A stretch of DNA of 64,000 nucleotides, taken from the NCBI GenBank assembly GCA_017882375.1, contig JADGPP010000005.1, positions 23,803 to 87,802 on the forward strand, written 5' to 3'. Origin of the DNA: Solirubrobacteraceae bacterium (GTDB taxonomy: Bacteria > Actinomycetota > Thermoleophilia > Solirubrobacterales > Solirubrobacteraceae). A program made the position numbers and the translations under genes. Positions within the stretch are counted from its first letter, which is position 1, and each line of letters begins with the position of its first letter. This document shows, one piece after another, positions 56,245 to 64,000 of the stretch. Below the pieces are notes generated by a model that worked only from the letters and a program-made list of their open reading frames with translations, was not told the DNA's origin and did no database searches.

Positions 56245-57581
56245 GCGATCGATCGGACAGCGGCCAGCGCACGGCCACGCCGTTCGCGACGATCGAGGAG
56301 GCGCTCGACGAGATCCGCCGCGGCCGGATGGTGGTCGTGTGCGACGACGAGGACCGCGAGAACGAGGGCGACCTGGTGATGGCGGCGCAGTTCGTCACGC
56401 CCGAGGCGATCAACTTCATGGCCAAGGAGGCTCGCGGCTGGATCTGCCTGGCGCTGACGCCCGATCGCTGTGACGAGCTCGGCCTGGAGCTGATGACGGC
56501 GAAGAACGAGTCGGCGCTGCAAACGCCGTTCACGATCACGATCGAGGCTCGCCACGGTGTCACGACGGGCGTCTCTGCGCACGACCGCGCGCACACGATG
56601 CAGGTGGCGGTCGACCCCAAGACCAGCCCACAGGACCTCACCCAGCCGGGGCACGTCAACCCGCTGAAGGCCAAGCCCGGAGGTGTGCTCGAGCGAACGG
56701 GGCACACCGAGGCGAGTGTCGATTTGGCCCGCCTGGCGGGCCTGGTCGCGGCGGGTGTGATCTGCGAGGTGATGAACGAGGACGGCTCGATGGCGCGCGT
56801 GCCCGACCTGGCCAACTACTGCGAGCGCCACGACCTGAAGATGGTCACGATCGCCGACCTGATCGCCTATCGCCGCCGCAACGATCGCCTGATCGAGCGC
56901 GTCGTCGAGACCCGGCTGCCGACGACCTTCGGCGACTTTCAGGCGGTCGGATACCGCTCGACGGTCGATGACAAGCACCACGTGGCGCTGGTCAAGGGCG
57001 ACGTCGCCGGCGCAGCCGATGTGCTCGTGCGCGTGCACTCGGAGTGCCTTACCGGCGACGTGTTCCACTCGCTGCGCTGTGACTGCGGCGAGCAGCTCGT
57101 GTCGGCCCTGTCGATGATCGAGCGCGAGGGGCAGGGGGTGCTGCTCTACCTGGCCCAGGAGGGTCGTGGCATCGGCCTGCTGAACAAGCTGCGCGCCTAT
57201 CGCCTGCAGGAGGACGGCCTGGACACCGTCGAGGCCAACGAACGGCTCGGCCTGCCGGCTGACCTGCGCGACTACGGGATCGGCGCGCAGATCCTCGCCG
57301 ACCTCGGGCTCAGCTCGATCCGCATTCTCACCAACAACCCGAAGAAGATCAGGGGCCTTGAGGGTTACGGCCTATCGGTCAGCGCGCAGCTTCCGATCGA
57401 GCACGCGCCCAACGCGCACAACGAGGCCTACCTGCGCACCAAGGCCCAGCGGATGGGCCACACGCTGCACCATCAGGGACTGAACCTCGACCAGGAGCTG
57501 CGGCACGCCGAGCGCGAGCACGACCGCGCCGCCGGCGAGCGCCGGGCGGCGGACTCGCCCGAGGGTCGGCGCGATCGGTGA
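56241..57581 (+). CDS. ribBA: Bifunctional DHBP synthase / GTP cyclohydrolase II RibBA
   Basis: MVVVCDDEDRENEGDLVMAAQFV; VHSECLTGDVFHSLRCDCGEQL. Confidence 0.96.
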   Translation: MSDRSDSGQRTATPFATIEEALDEIRRGRMVVVCDDEDRENEGDLVMAAQFVTPEAINFMAKEARGWICLALTPDRCDELGLELMTAKNESALQTPFTITIEARHGVTTGVSAHDRAHTMQVAVDPKTSPQDLTQPGHVNPLKAKPGGVLERTGHTEASVDLARLAGLVAAGVICEVMNEDGSMARVPDLANYCERHDLKMVTIADLIAYRRRNDRLIERVVETRLPTTFGDFQAVGYRSTVDDKHHVALVKGDVAGAADVLVRVHSECLTGDVFHSLRCDCGEQLVSALSMIEREGQGVLLYLAQEGRGIGLLNKLRAYRLQEDGLDTVEANERLGLPADLRDYGIGAQILADLGLSSIRILTNNPKKIRGLEGYGLSVSAQLPIEHAPNAHNEAYLRTKAQRMGHTLHHQGLNLDQELRHAEREHDRAAGERRAADSPEGRRDR

Positions 57582-58012
57582 GCGGCACCTACGCGATCGC
57601 GCTCGGGCGCTTCTACGGGGAGCTGGCCGAGCGGCTGCTGGCGGGCGCCGAGGCTGCCTTCGCGCAGGGCGGTGGCCATGCCGTCGAGGTGTTCGACGTC
57701 CCCGGCGCCTTTGAGTTGCCGCTCGCGGCGAGCTACGCGGCGCGGACGGGACGCTTCGCCGGTGTCGCCTGCCTGGGAGCAGTCATCCGCGGCGAGACCG
57801 ATCACTACGACTTCGTCTGCGCAGAGGCCGCGCGGGGCGTGATGCGCGTGCAGCTGGACACCGGCGTGCCGTGCGCGTTCGGCGTGCTGACGTGCGAGAC
57901 GATGGAGCAGGCGCTCGCGCGCTCCGGCGGCGACAAGCGCGACCAGGGCCGCCATGCCGCCGAGGCGGTGCTGAGAATGGCGGCGCTTCGCCGTGAGCTG
58001 GCGAACGGCTAG
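57578..58012 (+). CDS. ribH: 6,7-dimethyl-8-ribityllumazine synthase
   Basis: [49 protein letters not shown]. Confidence 0.94.
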   Translation: MSGTYAIALGRFYGELAERLLAGAEAAFAQGGGHAVEVFDVPGAFELPLAASYAARTGRFAGVACLGAVIRGETDHYDFVCAEAARGVMRVQLDTGVPCAFGVLTCETMEQALARSGGDKRDQGRHAAEAVLRMAALRRELANG

Positions 58013-58022
58013 ACTGCGCGCG

Positions 58023-58214
58023 ATGGCAAAGGTGTGTCACAGCTGCGGCAAGGGGCCGGCGTTCGGCCAGAGTCGCAGCCACTCGATGGTCGCGACCAAG
58101 CGGCGCTTCGATCCGAACCTGCAGAAGGTGAGGATCATCGTCGGCAAGGCGCCGCGGCGTGCCTACGTGTGCACGCGCTGCCTGAAAGCCGGCAAGGTAC
58201 TGAAGGCCGTCTGA
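58023..58214 (+). CDS. rpmB: 50S ribosomal protein L28
   Basis: [38 protein letters not shown]; CxxC pairs. Confidence 0.95.
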   Translation: MAKVCHSCGKGPAFGQSRSHSMVATKRRFDPNLQKVRIIVGKAPRRAYVCTRCLKAGKVLKAV

Positions 58215-58233
58215 CGTCGATCGATCGTCCGCG

Positions 58234-58259
58234 GGGCGGCGTCCCTGGGCACGCCGCCC
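58234..58259 (+). terminator. Hairpin downstream of rpmB, candidate terminator
   Basis: GGGCGGCGT - CCCTGGGC - ACGCCGCCC, 9-bp perfect stem; no clear T-run. Confidence 0.45.
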
Positions 58260-58283
58260 GGTGAAGGTGATAGAGGTGTCTTC

Positions 58284-60074
58284 GTGACCGATACGAATCT
58301 GGTCCGCTTTCGCGCGGCGGTGGCTGGCGCGCTCGCGCATCTGGAATCGCGCCGTCAGGAGGTCAACGACCTCAACGTGTTCCCGGTCGCCGACGGCGAC
58401 ACCGGCGACAACATGACGCTGACGCTGCGCGCGGTCCTCGACGAGCTCGACCGCCTGATGGGCACCGACGCCTCGCGCACGATCGACGAGATCGGCCGCG
58501 AGGAGATCGTGCAGTCGGTGGCGCGGGCGGCGCTGCTCGGCGCGCGCGGAAACTCGGGCGTGATCCTCTCCCAGCTGATCCGTGGCGCCGCGGAGGAGCT
58601 CGTCTCGCGGCCCGGTCAGCTGATCGACGCGACGCTGATCGGCGCGGCGCTGGCGAAAGCCGCCGACAGGGCCTACTCCTCGGTGCGCGACCCTGCCGAG
58701 GGAACGATGCTGACGGTGGCTCGCGAGATGGCGCACAAGATCGTCACAGACGTTGCCCACAGCGCCGAGAACCCACGGCTCGGGCCGGCGACCGAACGCA
58801 GCGTGCAGGACGAAGCGATCGCCGCGGCGCTGGAGCGCGCGGTGATCGCCGGCCAGGACTCGGTCAAGCGTGGCCCGGAGCTGCTGGCCGCGCTGCGCGA
58901 CGCGGGCGTGGTCGACGCAGGCGGCTACGGCCTGACGATCATGTTCGCCGGCGTGGTCGCGGCGCTGCGCGGAGACGAGCCACCTGAGCTCGACCACCAC
59001 GCTCCCGCGCGCATAAGCCACCCCGAGCACAGCTCGGGCACGTATCGCTTCTGCACGAACTTCGCCGTCACGGGCCGCGACCTGAACCCGGGGCACTTCA
59101 TCGAGCCGCTGGAGCAGCTGGGCGACTCGGTGCTGGTCGTCGGCGACTCAAGAACGCTGAAGGTCCACCTGCACACCGACGATCCCGAGCTGGCGACAGA
59201 GATCTTCGCGAGCGTCGGCGAGGTCTCGCGGCTGGACGTCGCCGACATGCGCCTGCAGGTGCAAGAACGCGATGCGCGGCTGACCGGCGGCGCGAGCGAT
59301 CACGCCAACGGTGCGCAGCCACAGCAGGGCGCCAACGGTCACGTGTCACAGGCCGAAAACGGCACCTCGCAGTCCGCCCAAGGTCGCGCAGGGGCGCCGG
59401 TGGATGGCGATCGCGAGGTGCCCATGGTGCGCTGTGGTGCGCTGGCGGTCGTCAGCGGCGACGGGCTCGCGGCGATGTTCCGCGAGCTCGGCGTGCAGAC
59501 GCTCGACGGCGGCCCGACGTTGAACCCCTCCACCTACGACCTGCTCGCGGCGATCCACGAGGTTCACGCCGAGGAGGTCGTCGTGCTGCCCAACAGCGCC
59601 AACGTGATCATGGCGGCCGAGCACGCCGCCCAGCTGTCTGACAAGGAGGTGTCGGTGGCGCCGACGACCAGTCAGCAGGCGGGCCTGGCCGCGGCCGTCG
59701 CGCTGGCGCCGGATCGCTCGGTCGAGGAGAACGCGCAGGCGCTGCGCGAGGCCCTCACGCGCGTGCGCACGGGCGCCGTGGCGCCAGCCGCGCGCGACGA
59801 TGCGCAGGGACGGTTCAGCCGCGGCGACGCGGTCGGCTTCGTGCAGGACGAGGTGCTCGCCTGGGGCGATCCCGGCGATACCCTGCGATCGATCCTGCAG
59901 GCGCTCGCGGCGGGCGATGGCGAGCTGGGAGAGCCCGAGCTGATCAGCGTGCTGGCGGGCGAGGACGCGCCGCTGGGCCTCGGGGACATTGCGGGAATGG
60001 TCAACGGCGGCGTCGAGCTGGAGCTGCGCCAGGGCGGTCAGCCGGCCTACTGGTGGCTGCTCGCCGCCGAGTAG
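58284..60074 (+). CDS. DAK-phosphatase domain / FakA-YloV-like fatty acid kinase family protein
   Basis: RQEVNDLNVFPVADGDTGDNMTLTL; LGARGNSGVILSQLIRG; Gln/Asn/Ser-rich linker then EVVVLPNSANVIMAAEHAA. Confidence 0.9.
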   Translation: MTDTNLVRFRAAVAGALAHLESRRQEVNDLNVFPVADGDTGDNMTLTLRAVLDELDRLMGTDASRTIDEIGREEIVQSVARAALLGARGNSGVILSQLIRGAAEELVSRPGQLIDATLIGAALAKAADRAYSSVRDPAEGTMLTVAREMAHKIVTDVAHSAENPRLGPATERSVQDEAIAAALERAVIAGQDSVKRGPELLAALRDAGVVDAGGYGLTIMFAGVVAALRGDEPPELDHHAPARISHPEHSSGTYRFCTNFAVTGRDLNPGHFIEPLEQLGDSVLVVGDSRTLKVHLHTDDPELATEIFASVGEVSRLDVADMRLQVQERDARLTGGASDHANGAQPQQGANGHVSQAENGTSQSAQGRAGAPVDGDREVPMVRCGALAVVSGDGLAAMFRELGVQTLDGGPTLNPSTYDLLAAIHEVHAEEVVVLPNSANVIMAAEHAAQLSDKEVSVAPTTSQQAGLAAAVALAPDRSVEENAQALREALTRVRTGAVAPAARDDAQGRFSRGDAVGFVQDEVLAWGDPGDTLRSILQALAAGDGELGEPELISVLAGEDAPLGLGDIAGMVNGGVELELRQGGQPAYWWLLAAE

Positions 60075-60114
60075 TCGCCGTTACGACCGCCGCCGCGATC
60101 ATCATCCGCGCGCA

Positions 60115-62403
60115 ATGCCCGCGACGAGGATCACCGAACCGGGCTCGACGCGTGTGAAGGCATCCGCCGAGCAGGCCGCCTGGCCGATGCGCGCGTTTGC
60201 CGACCGGCGCGCGCTGAGTCGCCAGGAGATGCTCGCCACGGCACTTCGCTGGCCGCGTCCCGAGCGCCTGCTCGAGCCGCTGGCGCTGCCCGAGGGCAAG
60301 CTCGACGATGGGATGCGCACGCTGGGTTTGACGACCGTTGGCGAGCTGCTCGAGCACCTGCCGCGAGCCAGCCGCGAGGCGCGCACGGTCGCCGACTTGG
60401 CGCCGGGCGAGCAGGCAACCGTCGCCGTGCAGGTGCGCGCGATCTCGGCACGGCCGGTGCGCCGCCGCGGAATGCGCCCGCTCGTGCAGGCGACCGTCCA
60501 CGACGCCACCGGGAGCATGCGCGCAACCTTCTTCAACCAGCCCTGGCTGGTCCAGCGCTACCCGCCTGGCACGCAGCTGCTGCTGCACGGCAAGGCCGAC
60601 GAGCGCGGGGGGTTTCGCGTCGCCCACCACGCGATCGGCGCACAGCTCGCGCTCGCCGAGAGCGATGCGCCGGTCGCGCAGGACGCCCCGCCGGCAGCGG
60701 TCGGCGGGCGCCCCGGCGAGGACGATGGCGGCGCTGTCGGCCGCGCGGTCGCCCACTATCCGGCGAGCGAGGGCGTCAGCTCGACGCAGATCCTCACGTT
60801 GGTGCAGGGGGTCAGGGAGCGCCTGGCCGACGTGCCCGAGCCGCTACCCGCCTTGACACGCGTCGACGAGGGGCTGCCCGATCGCGCGAGCGCGCTCGCG
60901 GCAATGCACTTCGCTCGGGACGAGAGCGACAGCGAGCAAGGGCGCGGGCGCCTGGCGTTCGACGAGCTGCTGCTGACGCAGCTGGTGTTCCTGCGTCGCC
61001 GGGCGCGCCGCGGGGAGCAGCAGGCCGCGCACGCGCTCAGCGACCGGCCACAGATGAGCGCGCGCTGGCTGGCCGACGGATTGCCGTTTGCGCCGACCGG
61101 CGACCAGCGCCGCACGATCGAGGAGATCGACGCAGACCTGAGCGGCACGCGGGCGATGCAGCGCCTGCTGATGGGCGAGGTCGGAAGCGGCAAGACGGTC
61201 GTCGCCCTGTACGCGATGCTGCGCGCGGTCGAGCACGGCCATCAGGCCGCGCTGATGGCGCCGACGGAGACGCTCGCCGAACAGCACTTCGCGACGATCC
61301 AGCGACTGATCGGCGCCGAGCCCGTGGCCTGCGCGCTGCTCACAGGCTCCACCGCCGCACGCCGGCGCGAGGACGTGGTCGGCAAGCTCGCCAGCGGCGA
61401 GCTGTCACTCGTCGTCGGCACGCACGCGCTGATCGAGCCGGACGTCGCGTTCGCGTCGCTCGCCGTCGCCGTCGTCGACGAGCAGCACCGCTTCGGCGTG
61501 CGCCAGCGCGCCGCGTTGCATGCCAAGGGGGTCCCGCACACGCTGCACATGACCGCCACGCCGATTCCGCGCACGCTGGCGCTCGCGGGCTACGGCGATC
61601 TGGACACGAGCACGCTGCGCGAGCTGCCCCACGGCAGGCAGCCGATCGACACCCGGATCGTCGCCGGCGAGCGTGCCCGCGCTCGCGCCTATGACCGGTT
61701 GCGCGAGCAGCTCACGGCCGGGCGCCAGGCGTTCGTCGTGTGTCCGCTGATCGACGAGGAGCCCGCGGGCGATGCGCAGCAGGAGACGCCGCCGAGCGGT
61801 CTGGGGGATCTTCGCGCGGCGACAGCCGAGCTTGAGCGTCTGCGCAAGGGCGAGCTGTGCGGCTATCGGCTCGTGCTGCTGCACGGCGGCATGCGCCCGC
61901 GCGAGAAGCGGCTCGCGATGACGGAGTTTGCGCAAGGAAAGGCGGATGTGCTGGTGGCGACGACGGTCATCGAGGTGGGGATCGACGTGCCCAACGCCAC
62001 GGTCATGCTCGTGGAGAACGCCGAGCGCTTCGGGATCTCCCAGCTGCACCAGCTGCGCGGGCGGATCGGGCGTGGCGAGCATCGCGCCAGCTGCCTGCTG
62101 ATGGGTCCACCCGGATCGGCGCGGCTGCGCGCGCTGGCCGAGCACTCCGACGGCTTTGCACTGGCGGAGATCGACCTGGAGCTGCGCAGCGAGGGCGAGC
62201 TGGTGGGGACGCGTCAGTCGGGCCTGCGCCAGTTCAACGTGGCTCAGCTGCCCCGGGACGCGCCGCTGTTGGAGCGGGCGCGCGCGCGGGCCGAGGCGAT
62301 CGTCGCGTCCGATCCCGAGCTGCGCGAGCCGGAGAACGCGCTGCTCGGCGACGCGCTGCGCGACAGCTTCGGCGCAGAGGCGCTGGAGCCGATCCCGGCT
62401 TAG
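60115..62403 (+). CDS. recG: ATP-dependent DNA helicase RecG
   Basis: LMGEVGSGKTVVALYAML, VDEQHRFGVRQR, MTATPIPRTLAL, GRIGRGEHRASCLL. Confidence 0.94.
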   Translation: MPATRITEPGSTRVKASAEQAAWPMRAFADRRALSRQEMLATALRWPRPERLLEPLALPEGKLDDGMRTLGLTTVGELLEHLPRASREARTVADLAPGEQATVAVQVRAISARPVRRRGMRPLVQATVHDATGSMRATFFNQPWLVQRYPPGTQLLLHGKADERGGFRVAHHAIGAQLALAESDAPVAQDAPPAAVGGRPGEDDGGAVGRAVAHYPASEGVSSTQILTLVQGVRERLADVPEPLPALTRVDEGLPDRASALAAMHFARDESDSEQGRGRLAFDELLLTQLVFLRRRARRGEQQAAHALSDRPQMSARWLADGLPFAPTGDQRRTIEEIDADLSGTRAMQRLLMGEVGSGKTVVALYAMLRAVEHGHQAALMAPTETLAEQHFATIQRLIGAEPVACALLTGSTAARRREDVVGKLASGELSLVVGTHALIEPDVAFASLAVAVVDEQHRFGVRQRAALHAKGVPHTLHMTATPIPRTLALAGYGDLDTSTLRELPHGRQPIDTRIVAGERARARAYDRLREQLTAGRQAFVVCPLIDEEPAGDAQQETPPSGLGDLRAATAELERLRKGELCGYRLVLLHGGMRPREKRLAMTEFAQGKADVLVATTVIEVGIDVPNATVMLVENAERFGISQLHQLRGRIGRGEHRASCLLMGPPGSARLRALAEHSDGFALAEIDLELRSEGELVGTRQSGLRQFNVAQLPRDAPLLERARARAEAIVASDPELREPENALLGDALRDSFGAEALEPIPA

Positions 62404-62452
62404 CGTCGCGCAGCGGTCGTTCTGTCCGCCGGCGGGCGTTACGGTGAGGCGC

Positions 62453-62995
62453 ATGCGCGTGATCGCCGGAGACCTGGGTGGCAGGCATATCCAGGCGCCC
62501 AGCGGCCGGGTCACGCGGCCGACGTCCGATCGTGTGCGCGAGGCGCTGTTCGCGATGCTCGATGACGTCGCCGGGGCGAACGTGCTCGACCTGTTCGCGG
62601 GCAGCGGCGGCCTGGGCATCGAGGCGCTCTCGCGGGGCGCCGCCAGCGCGGTGTTCGTCGAGCGAGACGCGCTCGCGCTGCGTGCGCTGCGGGCGAATCT
62701 GGCCTCGCTCGGGCTCGCGGCGCCGAAGGCGCGAGTGCGCCGCTCGGACGCCCTGGTCGCGCTCCGGAGCGCACGGCGGCGTGAAGAGACATACGATCTG
62801 ATCTTCATCGACCCTCCCTACGCTCAGGCGCGCGACTGGGAGGCCGGGCTCTCGGTGGTCTTGGCGCCGCTGCTGGCAACGGCGGCGCGCGTGATCGTCG
62901 AGAGCGATCGGCGGGCGCCGCTGCAGCTCGACATGCAGGTCGAGCTGCAGCGGCGCTATGGCGACACAACGATCAGGATCCACAGGCACCAATGA
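62453..62995 (+). CDS. rsmD: 16S rRNA (guanine966-N2)-methyltransferase RsmD
   Basis: MRVIAGDLGGRHIQAPSGRVTRPTSDRVREALFAML; LDLFAGSGGLGIEALSRGA; FIDPPY. Confidence 0.95.
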   Translation: MRVIAGDLGGRHIQAPSGRVTRPTSDRVREALFAMLDDVAGANVLDLFAGSGGLGIEALSRGAASAVFVERDALALRALRANLASLGLAAPKARVRRSDALVALRSARRREETYDLIFIDPPYAQARDWEAGLSVVLAPLLATAARVIVESDRRAPLQLDMQVELQRRYGDTTIRIHRHQ

Positions 62996-63492
62996 CCCCA
63001 TCTGAGAAGACGATAGTCGTGTGCCCGGGCTCGTATGACCCGATCACCAACGGACACCTGGACGTCATCAGGCGAGCCGCGCGCCTGTACGACGAAGTGG
63101 TCGTCGCCGTCGTCAACCGCTCGGTGCGCAAGAGCCAGGCGCTGTTCGGAATCGACGAGCGCATGGGCTTCATCGAGCGCGCGATCGCCGACCTCGACGG
63201 CGTCCGCGCGGAGCCGTTCTCGACGCTCGTCGTGGAGTTCGCAAGGCACGTCGGCGCCCGGGCGATCGTCAAGGGCCTGCGTGCGATCTCCGACTTCGAG
63301 TACGAGCTGGAGATGAACCAGCTCAACCGCCGCCAGGATCCCGAGATAGAGTCCGTTTACCTGATGGCCAGCCCGCAGTACAGTTTTCTGTCGTCGAGCG
63401 GCGTCAAGGAGCTCGCCACGTTCGGAGGTAAGATCGATGATCTCGTCCCCGACGAGGTGGCTCGGCGCTTGCAGGAAGAGCTGAAGCGCTGA
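62992..63492 (+). CDS. coaD: Phosphopantetheine adenylyltransferase
   Basis: VVCPGSYDPITNGHLDVIRRAARLYDEVVVAV; LMASPQYSFLSSSGVKELA. Confidence 0.96.
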   Translation: MTPSEKTIVVCPGSYDPITNGHLDVIRRAARLYDEVVVAVVNRSVRKSQALFGIDERMGFIERAIADLDGVRAEPFSTLVVEFARHVGARAIVKGLRAISDFEYELEMNQLNRRQDPEIESVYLMASPQYSFLSSSGVKELATFGGKIDDLVPDEVARRLQEELKR

Positions 63493-63571
63493 CGAAATGG
63501 GACGTGACTCGTGATTTGCAACTGGATCGAAGGCCCGGCTGGGCCACAGACCGCGCAGCGGTAGCCCGCAC

Positions 63572-64000
63572 ATGGACGTTCTCGTACTCATAGACAAGCT
63601 CGATGACTTGGTGCACAACGCCAAGCCTGTGCCCCTGACCGACCAGGTGCGTGTCGACAAGGAGGAGATCTACGACATCCTCGATCAGATGCGCGCGACG
63701 ATCCCCGAGGAGATCAAGCAGGCTCGCTGGATCGTCAAGGAGCGCCAGGAGATGCTCGCGGAGGCCAAGAAGGAGGCCGAGCGGATCATCAAGGACGCGC
63801 GCGAGCGCCAGGAGCGCCTGGTCGGCGAGGAGGAGGTCACCAAGCAGGCCGAGCGCGCCGCCGAGGACATCGTCGAGGACGCCAGAGCGAGAGAGCGCGA
63901 GATCAGGCTCGGCGCGGAGGACTACGCCGACGAGATCCTCAACACGCTCGAGGTCAACCTTTCGAAGTTCATCGCCGCCGTCCAGCGCGGCCGCGAGCGC
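63572..64000 (+). CDS. DivIVA/SepIVA-like coiled-coil protein (truncated by window edge)
   Basis: MDVLVLIDKLDDLVHNAKPVPLTDQVRVDKEEIYDILDQMRATIPEEIKQARWIVKERQEMLAEAKKEAERIIKDAR...; open to the window end and absent from the ORF track. Confidence 0.75.
   Translation, partial: MDVLVLIDKLDDLVHNAKPVPLTDQVRVDKEEIYDILDQMRATIPEEIKQARWIVKERQEMLAEAKKEAERIIKDARERQERLVGEEEVTKQAERAAEDIVEDARAREREIRLGAEDYADEILNTLEVNLSKFIAAVQRGRER

Overview
A 64 kb, high-GC, gene-dense chromosomal window with almost all genes on the + strand. It looks actinobacterial, probably Thermoleophilia/Solirubrobacterales-like; this is an inference from gene order and protein style. Contents in order: the edge of a DUF3352-like gene (-); the dcw cell-wall/division cluster (mraZ-rsmH-ftsL-like-ftsI-murE-murF-mraY-murD-ftsW-murG-murC-murB-ftsQ-ftsZ); the glycine cleavage operon (gcvT-gcvH-gcvPA-gcvPB); an aldo/keto reductase; trpS; scpA-scpB; rlmN (-); an RluB-type pseudouridine synthase; an aromatic amino-acid cluster (aroH-type chorismate mutase, hisC-like, two different DAHP synthases, tyrA, aroA) with cmk and der; metK; priA; a secreted EXORDIUM-like/PKD protein; def-fmt; a PNPOx-like/MocR divergent pair; rsmB; a double zinc-ribbon protein; rpe; a small glycan/envelope island; ribD-ribE-ribBA-ribH; rpmB; a FakA-like kinase; recG-rsmD-coaD; and a truncated DivIVA/SepIVA-like gene. 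No tRNA, rRNA, CRISPR array, prophage or transposase was recognised. The most interesting signals are non-coding or cryptic: (1) a 28-codon leader ORF ending ...VEWSYHARTWRFS* followed by mutually exclusive hairpins upstream of the DAHP synthase gene, a candidate aromatic amino-acid attenuator; (2) a 273-bp AT-richer element between scpB and rlmN bounded by perfect 17-bp inverted repeats, with nested inverted repeats and an internal ~55-bp tandem repeat; (3) a 29-bp exact duplication of the glycosyltransferase start that creates a 34-aa upstream ORF ending in ATGA overlap with the real start; (4) a chain of overlapping hairpins in the ftsZ leader next to a MerR/FtsR-like palindrome; (5) matching Ser/Glu/Ala-rich tails with all-GAA glutamate codons on the FtsL-like and FtsQ proteins; (6) a palindrome-rich in-frame insertion in murG.
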